NCBI RefSeq assembly: GCF_018613795.1
Contig: NZ_JAGGPN010000028.1
Location: 1-64,000 of the forward strand
From: Arthrobacter sp. ISL-65
Lineage (GTDB): Bacteria; Actinomycetota; Actinomycetes; Actinomycetales; Micrococcaceae
Length of the DNA: 64,000 nt
Direction: 5' to 3'
The position numbers and the translations under genes were made by a program. The notes beneath the pieces are model-generated. The model saw nothing but the letters and a program-made list of their open reading frames with translations, searched no databases and was not told the DNA's origin. This document shows positions 1 to 7,207 of this stretch, piece by piece. Numbering within the stretch: the stretch's first letter is position 1; each line of letters opens with the position of its first letter.

Positions 1-47
1 AGGGCGTTCCCAGCGCTGGGAACGCCCTCAGCTGCTACTCAGTTGGG
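1..47. repeat. Palindromic element after copA, sharing sequence with one at 41631
   Basis: A near-perfect hairpin lies at 2-28, with GGGCGTTCCCAGC facing its inverted copy, just past the copA stop. It could end the copA transcript. The sequence to its right (AACGCCCTCAGCTGCTAC, then CAGTTGGG) closely matches the right flank of the hairpin at 41642-41665 (AACGCCCTGATGTGCTAC, then CAGTTGAG), so both look like copies of one dispersed palindromic repeat. The left edge is cut by the window start. Confidence 0.55.
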
Positions 48-52
48 TGTTG

Positions 53-2428
53 CTACCTGCCGAAGCGGCGGAGCCTCAGCGAGTTAGCCACCACCAGCAC
101 CGAGCTCGCTGCCATGGCCACGCCTGCGATCATCGGATTGAGCAGGCCGAGGGCCGCCAGTGGAATGCCCAGCGCGTTGTAGAAGAAGGCCCAGAACAGG
201 TTGGTCTTGATGGTGGCCAGGGTGCGGCGGGACAGCTCGATCGCGGTGGCCACCTGCCCCAGGTCGTTGCCCATCACGGTCAGGTCGGCGGCTTCGATCG
301 CCACGTCCGTGCCGGAGCCCATCGCGATGCCCAGATCGGCCTGCGCCAGGGCCGCGGCGTCGTTCACGCCGTCTCCTGCCATGGCCACGGTCGCGCCGCC
401 AGCCTGCAGCCGACGGACCGCTTCCACCTTGCCCTCGGGCAGGACGCCGGCGAAAACATCCTCCGCGGCGATTCCGACGACGGCGGCCACCTGGGCTGCG
501 ACCGCGGCGTTGTCGCCCGTGAGCAGCATGGGCCGGAGGCCGAGGGCCTTGAGACGTGCCACAGCGGCCTGCGATCCCGCCTTGACCGTGTCCCGCAACT
601 CGACGATGCCGGCCGTCTCGCCGTCCACTGCCACCCAGATGGCCGTGGCACCGGACTGTTCCGCGGCGCGGAGCGCCTGATCCTGTGCCGGCGTGGGCTC
701 CACGCCGTTGTCCCGCAGCCAGCCGCTGCGCCCGGCAACCACGAGCCGGCCTTCAACGGTTCCCACCACTCCGCCGCCCGGCGCGGAATGGAAGCCGACG
801 ACGGCGGGCAGGCCGGCGCCGTCGTCCGCTTCACTGCCGCTGTGGCTGGTGTGCGACCGCTGGCCCATGGCGGGCACGGCGGACCGTGCGGCGGCGGCGA
901 TCGCGGCGGCGATCGGATGCTCCGACGCCGACTCGACCGCACCGGCCAGCCGCAGGACTTCCGCCTCGCTGAACGAAGCGAATGCCAGGGTGGCCTCGAC
1001 GGAGAGCTGGCCGCTGGTGACGGTTCCGGTCTTGTCCAGCAGGATGGTGTCCACCGTGCGGGTGTCTTCCAGGACCTGCGGGCCCTTGATGAGGATGCCC
1101 AGTTGCGCGCCGCGGCCGGTGCCGGTGAGGAGACCCACGGGGGTAGCCAGGCCAAGGGCGCAGGGGCAGGCGATGACCAGCACGGCCACCGCGGCTGTGA
1201 AGGCCGAGCGGAGCTCCGGCCCGGTGATGTCAGGCCCGGCTGCCAGCAGCCAGCCGGCGAACGTGAGAAGGGCTATGGCCAGGACCACCGGCACGAATAC
1301 TGCGCTGATGCGGTCAGCAAGCCGGGCGATGGGCGCCTTTCCGGTCTGCGCCTGGGAAACGAGCCGCCCCATCTGGGCCAGGGTGGTTTCCGCGCCGACG
1401 CGCGTGGCCCGGACCAGCATCCGGCCGGACGCGTTGATGGTGGCACCGGTGACAAGGCTGCCCGGACCGACGTCCACGGGAACGGATTCGCCGGTGACCA
1501 GCGAGGCGTCCACCGCCGAGGCGCCGTCCACCACGACGCCGTCGGTGGCGATCTTTTCGCCCGGGCGGACCACGATCAGGTCCCCGACCGCCAGCCGGCT
1601 TGCCGGGATCTTTACCTCGGCGCCGTCTTGCAGGATGGTGGCGTCCTTGGCACCCAGGTCCAGGAGCGCGCGCAGGGCGTCACCGGCCTTCGATTTGGCG
1701 TTCGCCTCCAGGAACCGGCCCAGCAGAAGGAACGTGGTGACCACGCTGGCCACCTCGAAGTAAAGGCCGCCTGAGCCAGCGCCCATCTGCTCCATGCCGG
1801 GGTGTTCGGTCAGGCGGGGGTCGGCGAGGAGCTGCCAGGCGGAGAACAGGTAGGCGGCGATGACTCCGAGCGATACCAGGGTGTCCATGGTGGACGCGAA
1901 GTGCCGGGCGTTGACGGCGGCCGCCTTGTGGAACGGCCACGCCGCCCAGCTGACCACCGGCAGTGCCAGCGCGCCCACCACCCAGCCCCAGTTGGGGAAC
2001 TGGAAAGCCGGGAACATCGAGATGAGGAACACCGGCACGGCCAGGCCCGTTGCGACGAGCAGGCGCGGTTTCAGCTCTGATGCCTTGCCGCCGTGCGACA
2101 TGTGGTCTTCGTGGTGCGGGTCGACGTCCGCCGAAGTCGCGATGGCCTCGTGCCGGGCGCTCTCTTCTTCTTGGCTTCCGCGCGCAGGTCGTTTGATCCT
2201 TGCCTTGTAACCGGCTGAGGCTACCTGGTCTGTGATCTGTTGGTCCGTGATGCCGGCCGGGACGGTCACGTGGGCTGTTTCCAGGGGGAGGTTGACGGTG
2301 GCCTGGACGCCTTCGAGCTTGGCGAGCTTCTTTTCCACCCGGTTCACGCACGACGCACAGGTCATGCCCTCGACGTCGAGTTCGATCACCCGGCTGGCGG
2401 AGCCTGCGGAAAGGTGTTCGGTGCCCAT
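53..2428 (-). CDS. copA: Copper-translocating P1B-type ATPase
   Basis: Exports cytosolic Cu(I) across the membrane using ATP. The 791-residue protein has an N-terminal heavy-metal-associated domain with GMTCASC, a set of membrane helices, the ion-channel motif ACPCALG, the phosphorylation motif DKTGT and the hinge motif GDGVND, all as expected for CopA. The start at 2428 was chosen because GAAGGA lies just upstream and the metal-binding domain follows at once; a longer open frame to 2599 has no homology. It is the last gene of csoR-copZ-copA and is probably controlled by CsoR. Size and domains are normal for the family. Confidence 0.93.
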   Translation of the reverse strand: MGTEHLSAGSASRVIELDVEGMTCASCVNRVEKKLAKLEGVQATVNLPLETAHVTVPAGITDQQITDQVASAGYKARIKRPARGSQEEESARHEAIATSADVDPHHEDHMSHGGKASELKPRLLVATGLAVPVFLISMFPAFQFPNWGWVVGALALPVVSWAAWPFHKAAAVNARHFASTMDTLVSLGVIAAYLFSAWQLLADPRLTEHPGMEQMGAGSGGLYFEVASVVTTFLLLGRFLEANAKSKAGDALRALLDLGAKDATILQDGAEVKIPASRLAVGDLIVVRPGEKIATDGVVVDGASAVDASLVTGESVPVDVGPGSLVTGATINASGRMLVRATRVGAETTLAQMGRLVSQAQTGKAPIARLADRISAVFVPVVLAIALLTFAGWLLAAGPDITGPELRSAFTAAVAVLVIACPCALGLATPVGLLTGTGRGAQLGILIKGPQVLEDTRTVDTILLDKTGTVTSGQLSVEATLAFASFSEAEVLRLAGAVESASEHPIAAAIAAAARSAVPAMGQRSHTSHSGSEADDGAGLPAVVGFHSAPGGGVVGTVEGRLVVAGRSGWLRDNGVEPTPAQDQALRAAEQSGATAIWVAVDGETAGIVELRDTVKAGSQAAVARLKALGLRPMLLTGDNAAVAAQVAAVVGIAAEDVFAGVLPEGKVEAVRRLQAGGATVAMAGDGVNDAAALAQADLGIAMGSGTDVAIEAADLTVMGNDLGQVATAIELSRRTLATIKTNLFWAFFYNALGIPLAALGLLNPMIAGVAMAASSVLVVANSLRLRRFGR

Positions 2429-2486
2429 GACTGGTCCTTCTCTGGTCGTGCCCGATTTTGGTCGTGCTCGGTGCGAATGGGGCGGG

Positions 2487-2717
2487 TCAGGCCTCGTTGG
2501 CCACCACCAGGTAGCCCGCCTCGGCCACTGCCTCGCCGATTTCGGAGGGGGAGAGCTTCTGCGTGGAGGTGATGGTGACGGTCGAAACGCCGCCGGCATT
2601 GAGGTCGATGTCGATCTCCTCGACGCCGGCCAGCGCCTCGAGCTCCTCGCTGACGGCCGATACGCAGTGCCCGCAGGTCATGCCGGAGACGTGGACTTTG
2701 GTGGAGATGGTGCTCAT
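2487..2717 (-). CDS. copZ: Copper chaperone, heavy-metal-associated domain protein
   Basis: A 76-residue single-domain protein with the metal-binding motif GMTCGHC near residue 12 and the usual beta-alpha-beta-beta-alpha-beta length. It is expected to carry Cu(I) in the cytosol and hand it to the CopA metal-binding domain. It sits between csoR and copA on the same strand with short gaps, so co-transcription from the CsoR-controlled promoter is likely. The start follows an AAGGAG sequence. The CGHC variant is common in actinobacterial CopZ proteins. Confidence 0.9.
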   Translation of the reverse strand: MSTISTKVHVSGMTCGHCVSAVSEELEALAGVEEIDIDLNAGGVSTVTITSTQKLSPSEIGEAVAEAGYLVVANEA

Positions 2718-2776
2718 TGCTGACTCCTTGTTGGGGCGACGACGGGGTTGGTCGGCTGGTGGGTGGTGGTTTGCGC

Positions 2777-3133
2777 CTAGCGCAGCAGGCGCCCGATGGC
2801 ACCCGCCGCCTCCTTAACCTTGAGGTCGATGGCTTCAGCCCGCAGGTCAGGATCAGGTTCGGAGGCCGCCCCGACAACGCAGTGGCCGATGTGTTCTTCC
2901 ACAAGGCCCAAGCTGACGGCGTGCAGGGCCTTGGTCACGGCCGCGACCTGCGTCAGGATGTCGATGCAGTACTTGTCTTCCTCAACCATCCGGGCAATTC
3001 CACGGACCTGTCCCTCGATCCGCCGGAGCCGGCGCAGGTACGCATCCTTGTCGGCTGTGTAACCGTGCTGCGGGGCCTCAGCAATCGCTTCTTCGTTAGA
3101 CGCCGTCGGCGTCCGTCCTTCGGAAGTTTCCAT
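2777..3133 (-). CDS. csoR: CsoR-family copper-sensing repressor
   Basis: An all-helical DNA-binding repressor that releases its operator when Cu(I) binds. Cys56, His81 and Cys85 have the spacing of the Cu(I) ligands in Mycobacterium tuberculosis CsoR (C-x24-H-x3-C), and the first helix has the typical RLRRIEGQVRG segment. At 118 residues it has a normal core with a roughly 25-residue N-terminal extension. It is the first gene of the csoR-copZ-copA unit. A TACCCC/GGGGGTA operator lies immediately upstream and implies autoregulation. The promoter leaves almost no leader, so the mRNA may be leaderless. Confidence 0.92.
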   Translation of the reverse strand: METSEGRTPTASNEEAIAEAPQHGYTADKDAYLRRLRRIEGQVRGIARMVEEDKYCIDILTQVAAVTKALHAVSLGLVEEHIGHCVVGAASEPDPDLRAEAIDLKVKEAAGAIGRLLR

Positions 3134-3139
3134 GACCTC

Positions 3140-3168
3140 AAGTTATACCCCTAGGGGGTATTAGTCAA
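3140..3168 (-). promoter_or_regulatory. csoR promoter with overlapping CsoR operator
   Basis: Read on the minus strand, TTGACT (3168-3163) and TAACTT (3145-3140) are separated by 17 nt. The spacer holds the palindrome ATACCCCCTAGGGGTAT (3161-3146), matching the known CsoR operator pattern of G/C tracts around a TA centre. Repressor bound here would block RNA polymerase. The expected start site falls at or within a base or two of the csoR ATG at 3133. Confidence 0.75.
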
Positions 3169-3249
3169 GGGCCGGGCGGCAAGCCGAAGTGGATGCGGAA
3201 GGTGATGGTGCGGAAAGGAATGGTCCAGTGCCGGCGGTTTTCGGGCAAC

Positions 3250-3295
3250 AAAAAAGCTCCGGAGCGCGTTATTGGGGGATACGCACTCCGGAGCA
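3250..3295 (-). terminator. Rho-independent terminator for the universal stress gene
   Basis: The inverted repeat GCTCCGGAG...CTCCGGAGC, with inner GCGT/ACGC pairs, occupies 3256-3295. On the minus strand it is followed by a run of six T. It lies about 120 nt past the stop of the universal stress gene at 3416. Confidence 0.7.
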
Positions 3296-3415
3296 GTCTT
3301 TAGGCGGGCCTCGTCGGCCTGCCTGATCAGCTTACTTGCCGGTAGCCGAGTTGGCCACCACCTCGAATAACTACTTTCGCTTTACTTTTCTGAGGCTGCC
3401 TGGAGCCGCTAATGG

Positions 3416-3928
3416 CTATTCGGCGCGGTCCTGGTGTGCGGCCATCCGGAACGGGACCACCAGCACGGGACGGCTTTGATGGTGGGTGAGCCAGGCAGCC
3501 ACGGAGCCGTTCAGGAGTTCCGTGATCCGGTGCCCGAAGCCGCGCTCCGGCGTGCCCACGATGATCATCGGAGCATTGACTTCCGATGCCAGCCTGCCGA
3601 GGGCCCGGGCAGGATCCCCGGCCAGCGTGCGCAAGGTCCACGCCGGCCCTCCGTCCTGCATGGCCGAGCCGATGGCCGACTTCAGATCCGTCGTTACGGA
3701 ACGGATGTCGTCGTCGTCCCTGTCGGGATGCAGGGAAAGCCGGTGCGCAGAGCGCGCGGGATCCCACTCAACCAGGTAGCTTGCCTCGTCCACGTAGGCG
3801 CACAGCAGCGGGGCGGACAGCTTTTCCGCCAGGGTGACGGCGGTCTTGAGGACCTCCGGATGCTGGCCGGGAACCATACCCACTAGGAGGGGAGGCGGGC
3901 CGCTGAAATGCTCTGCATCCATAGTCAA
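3416..3928 (-). CDS. Universal stress protein (UspA) family
   Basis: A 170-residue single UspA domain. The C-terminal nucleotide-binding pattern is visible: GTPERGFG, then GSVAAWLTHHQSRPVLVVP, resembling the ATP-binding G-2x-G-9x-G(S/T) class. Such proteins bind ATP or AMP and support survival under stress; no specific partner can be named. The start is taken as TTG at 3928 because GCAGG lies 6-7 nt upstream; an internal ATG at 3922 is possible. It is a single-gene unit with its own terminator. Confidence 0.82.
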   Translation of the reverse strand: MTMDAEHFSGPPPLLVGMVPGQHPEVLKTAVTLAEKLSAPLLCAYVDEASYLVEWDPARSAHRLSLHPDRDDDDIRSVTTDLKSAIGSAMQDGGPAWTLRTLAGDPARALGRLASEVNAPMIIVGTPERGFGHRITELLNGSVAAWLTHHQSRPVLVVPFRMAAHQDRAE

Positions 3929-4098
3929 TTGTTGCCTGCGGCATCAGGAAAGACCAGAGCCACTGCCGCCTGCGCCCCAGCTCAGCGGCGGTTTTCAGCC
4001 CTGCGGTACGGCTGCTGCCCCGTGGAGAAGAGTGCTGATTCTCCCTTGAATCCCGGCCGCGGCGAGCCTAGCGTGGAGACGTAGAAAGGCGGCGTCCC

Positions 4099-4299
4099 AT
4101 GCAGATTTACATGTGGTGGCTTGATCTGGACTTGAAAAGCAAGGAGTGGCTTCGCGAGAACCTGCGGGCCGGCGACGTTCCGGTGTTCGTGATGCAGGGG
4201 ATTGCCGAGGCGGGAGGTCCGCACCCGGACACGCCGCAGGCAGTCCTGACCGAAGCCGAGTGGGATTTCATCGAGACGCAGTCTGAATTCGTGGACTGA
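4099..4299 (+). CDS. Small hypothetical protein
   Basis: A 66-residue protein starting with ATG 11 nt after AAAGGCGG. It is rich in Trp and acidic residues and ends in ETQSEFVD. There is no signal peptide, membrane helix or known motif. The codon use resembles neighbouring genes and the ribosome site is good, so it is probably real. I do not recognise its function. It is divergent from the universal stress gene and convergent with the broken umuC gene. Confidence 0.6.
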   Translation: MQIYMWWLDLDLKSKEWLRENLRAGDVPVFVMQGIAEAGGPHPDTPQAVLTEAEWDFIETQSEFVD

Positions 4300-4328
4300 C
4301 TGATCGCGGACCGGTTCGCCGCTGCCGG

Positions 4329-5243
4329 TCATGCCGCGCGCACCACCGGCAACTCGTCCCAGTGCGCCGTGTACCGCGGCGAACGCATGCCACGCCTCAT
4401 GCTCCAGTCCAGGTCGCTCCTCAAGCCTGCAAACCCGAGTCCGATGGTGCCCCTGCCGTACTTCCGGCTGATCTGCTCAAGCAACGGGCCGATCCCGCGT
4501 TCCTCGTGCGGGTTGGTGAAGGGCTCCAGAGGCTGCTGATTGCCGGAGGGCCGAAGGTCGGTCACCATGATGCCGGCGCGGGCGTATTTGACGCCATCCT
4601 GGATCGCGGGAAGCAGGGCGTGGGCAGCCCTGGTGAGCAGTACCGGGTCTGAGGTGGGCATGGGCAGCGGAATGCGCACCGAGGGAAACGACTTGTCCTT
4701 CGGGTTGTAATGGGACGTGCCGGCGAACGCGGTGAGGACCTTGGCCTGAAGGTGGTGCCGGGCCAGCCGGGCAATCGCCTGCTGCGCGTAGACGCTCAGG
4801 ACCTGGCGAAATTCGGGGACCGACGTCAGGGGAGTGGAAAACGAGCGCGAGAAGATCAGCTGATCCCGCCCCAAGCGTTCCTCCTCCAGCGGTATGCACG
4901 GTGTTCCACGCAGCTCCAGCACGGTGCGCATGAGCACCACCGAAAAGCGGTCGCGCACCATCACCGGATCGGCCCGGCTCAGCTCCAGGATGGAGCAGAT
5001 CCCCATGGCGTTCAGCCGCTTTTCCAGCCGGCCCGCCACGCCCCAGACCCGATACCGGCAGCCGGGCCATCGGCAGTTCACGCGCTTCCGGGTCCATCGA
5101 CTCCCAGCGGCACACCCCGCCGAGAGCGGGGTTGTTCTTTGCCCACCGGTTGGCGAGCTTGGCGAGCGTCTTGGTGGAGGCGATGCCTACGCATACGGGC
5201 ACCCCGACGTTGCGCTGGACCGCGGCCTTGATGGTCCGGCCGA
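4329..5243 (-). pseudogene. umuC-like Y-family DNA polymerase, truncated and frameshifted
   Basis: Two reading frames together encode the C-terminal two thirds of a UmuC/DNA polymerase V-type protein. The upstream frame reads GLGRTIKAAVQRNVGVP and then CVGIASTKTLAKLANRWAKN; the downstream frame continues from YRVWGVAGRLEKRLNAMG through the thumb and little-finger region to the end near 4329. The join needs a one-base shift near 5052-5060. About 110 N-terminal residues, including the catalytic palm Asp residues, are missing. The upstream edge runs into a transposon remnant on the opposite strand. It cannot make an active polymerase. Confidence 0.8.
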
Positions 5244-5244
5244 G

Positions 5245-5511
5245 GCCCGCAACCGTCAGCGAGCTTGCCAGGACAGCGGCGTGTCACGCTCCTGGCTTTA
5301 CACCCAGCCAGACCTGTTGGAACAGCTCCAGCAGCGGAAAGGACCGGCCAGAACATCACCAACGGCGTAGTCCGTTCGAGCGTCGGAGGCATCGATGCAC
5401 CGACGGCTTCAGCTTGCCCACCAGCGCATCCGTCAGCTCACGGACGAGAATCGCCGACTGCAAGATCGGCTGGCACGGGCGCATGGAGCGGCGCGCGGGG
5501 CCCGACATTGA
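5245..5511 (+). pseudogene. Decayed tnpC-like (DUF6262) gene of a Tn554-type transposon
   Basis: Frame one reads ATVSELARTA; after a one-base shift near 5277 it continues GVSRSWLYTQPDLLEQLQQ, hits TAG at 5368-5370, then resumes SVRASEASMHRRLQLAHQ and a heptad-like tail RQLTDENRRLQDRLARAHG, ending at TGA 5509-5511. The helix-turn-helix-like VSRSWLY segment and the coiled-coil tail match the small third protein of TnpABC (Tn554-like) transposons of actinobacteria. The tnpA and tnpB recombinases are absent. It abuts the truncated end of umuC, so the insertion probably broke that gene. Confidence 0.65.
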
Positions 5512-5787
5512 CATTGCAGTAATCCCCCGTCTCCGTGCATTTGATCCTGCACGCTCCGGGCTGTGACTGTTCGTTCGGAATGGCGGTTCACTTTTGTAGG
5601 CCTCCCACAAGGGCCCACATCTTTGGAACGGAGACATCGTAGCCGGCGCGCCGGGCATGCGGGAGCCACATTCAAACTCGGCGGCCGGATGTTGGGCATG
5701 CTGCGGCTGACGGCCTTTACAGCGGGGTCAGCCCGAAGGCGCGGACGCCCTCGGCCCGCTCAGCGCGGCCCAGACATGATTCGCATC

Positions 5788-7035
5788 TTAATCAGCTATC
5801 TCCTGAGTGCGCAGCACAAGGTCCAGACTGTTTTTCTCCACATAGTCCAAAGCGCTCCTCGTGGCACCTACAGCAACTATCGAATCTTCTAGCGGAGAAA
5901 CGGCGATCCGCGGCGGGGTCGCCGTAAATTCTTTCAGTCGCTCGGCGATGGGTTCAAGCAGCACCCCGGCGGACTTTGCCACGGCGCCGCCGATGACGAC
6001 CAGTTCCGGGTTGAAGATGGTGGCTACCGCTCCGATGACCCTGGCCATCCTGTCCGCGAGACGGTCCAGAATTTTTACGGCCACATCGTCTCCATCTGCG
6101 GCTGCGTCGAAAACATGTTCGGCTTCGACGCCCTGTCGGGTATGAGTTCGGAGGGATGTCTTGGCTTTGCCTGCCAGGGCTTCGGTGGCCCATGTTCTGG
6201 CCATGAGGGCGATACCGAAGGTATCGCCTACACCTTCAACCTGCTTCAGGAACGCCAACTCGCCGGCGCCGCCGTGGCTGCCGTGCAGGAGCCGCCCGCC
6301 GTCGATGACTCCCGAACCGAAGCGTTCGCTGGAGAGGATCACCACGACGTCGTCCACGCCGACAGATGCGCCGCGCCAGCGTTCGCCCAAGGCAGCAAGG
6401 TTTGCATCGTTTTCCAGCAACACGTTCCAGCCGTGGAGGTCTTGGAAAGCGGCTTTGAGGTCGACGTCAAAAAGCTCCCAGAAGCGTTGAGTGGCCAGCA
6501 CCTCACCGTTTCGGTCAACGGGTGCTGCTATTCCCACGCTCACGGCAAGCACCTTGTCGGCAGAAACACCTGCGTTTTGAAGGGCCGTCATCGCCGTCCG
6601 ATCGATGACGGCAAGGCGTTCCTCGGCAGTCATCTGGACGCCCGGGATGCGCTCCTCGGCCCTGATCTGGACACCGGGAAATGGCTGACTGGACCTTCCG
6701 ACAGTTTCCCCCCGGAGGTTTGACACGACGGCAGTGGCCTTTGCGATTCCCACGTCCACGCCCATGACGTAACCGGCACTTTCGTTGAGCTCGAACCGGC
6801 GGGCGGGCCGGCCTTTCTGGTACTGGCCGAAGGCGCGCTGGTTCTCCAGTTCCCTGATCCAGCCCCGCTCCATCAGCTCCTCGCACACCGATATGGCAGT
6901 GGCCCGCGCGAGTCCAGTTGCCTGCATGACCTGGGTAACGGTCACTGCACCCGAAGCTCGGATGAAGTCCAGAACAGCAGTGGCGCTTACTCTGCGCAGC
7001 AGCTGGGGCCCGGGTGGGGAGATCACAGAAGACAT
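5788..7035 (-). CDS. ROK-family transcriptional regulator
   Basis: A 415-residue ROK protein with an N-terminal winged helix (roughly residues 15-70, TQVMQATGLARATAISVCEE) and a sugar-kinase-like domain with GVDVGIAKATAVVSNLRGE and GNFNPELVVIGGA-like segments. The cysteine-rich zinc motif of NagC and ROK kinases is replaced by GAGELAFLKQVEGVGDT, as in many actinobacterial ROK repressors. It is divergent from the pullulanase gene, so it probably controls that gene and itself in response to a glucan-derived sugar. Oddly, residues around 120-142 contain an 11-residue tandem duplication (FPGVQIRAEER, IPGVQMTAEER). Confidence 0.88.
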   Translation of the reverse strand: MSSVISPPGPQLLRRVSATAVLDFIRASGAVTVTQVMQATGLARATAISVCEELMERGWIRELENQRAFGQYQKGRPARRFELNESAGYVMGVDVGIAKATAVVSNLRGETVGRSSQPFPGVQIRAEERIPGVQMTAEERLAVIDRTAMTALQNAGVSADKVLAVSVGIAAPVDRNGEVLATQRFWELFDVDLKAAFQDLHGWNVLLENDANLAALGERWRGASVGVDDVVVILSSERFGSGVIDGGRLLHGSHGGAGELAFLKQVEGVGDTFGIALMARTWATEALAGKAKTSLRTHTRQGVEAEHVFDAAADGDDVAVKILDRLADRMARVIGAVATIFNPELVVIGGAVAKSAGVLLEPIAERLKEFTATPPRIAVSPLEDSIVAVGATRSALDYVEKNSLDLVLRTQEIAD

Positions 7036-7077
7036 AGGTATTGACCTCTCTCTGAGTTACGTCACATAATACTTGAG

Positions 7078-7107
7078 CGACTAAATTTTTGTACTGAATT
7101 AAAGTCG
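7078..7107. promoter_or_regulatory. Candidate ROK operator between regulator and pullulanase genes
   Basis: A 30-bp imperfect palindrome is centred on GTAC with outer arms CGACT and AGTCG and AT-rich inner halves. It lies about 45 nt upstream of the regulator start and 100 nt upstream of the pullulanase start. ROK repressors bind AT-rich inverted repeats of this size. The 9-mer ACTAAATTT in it recurs at 11099-11107 before the sugar ABC transporter. Confidence 0.45.
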
Positions 7108-7207
7108 AACGGTAAATGGACTCCCCTCCGGAGCACTCCCCTGTTCATGACGGTTCCCCTTACTCACATCTTCCGGGCCCAGCATGGGCCTGGTCAGGAG
7201 GTCAACG

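Noticed and set aside
47..1774. 575-codon open frame on the plus strand opposite copA
   Set aside because: It is the GC-rich antisense shadow of copA, with low-complexity composition and no motif; copA is certain.
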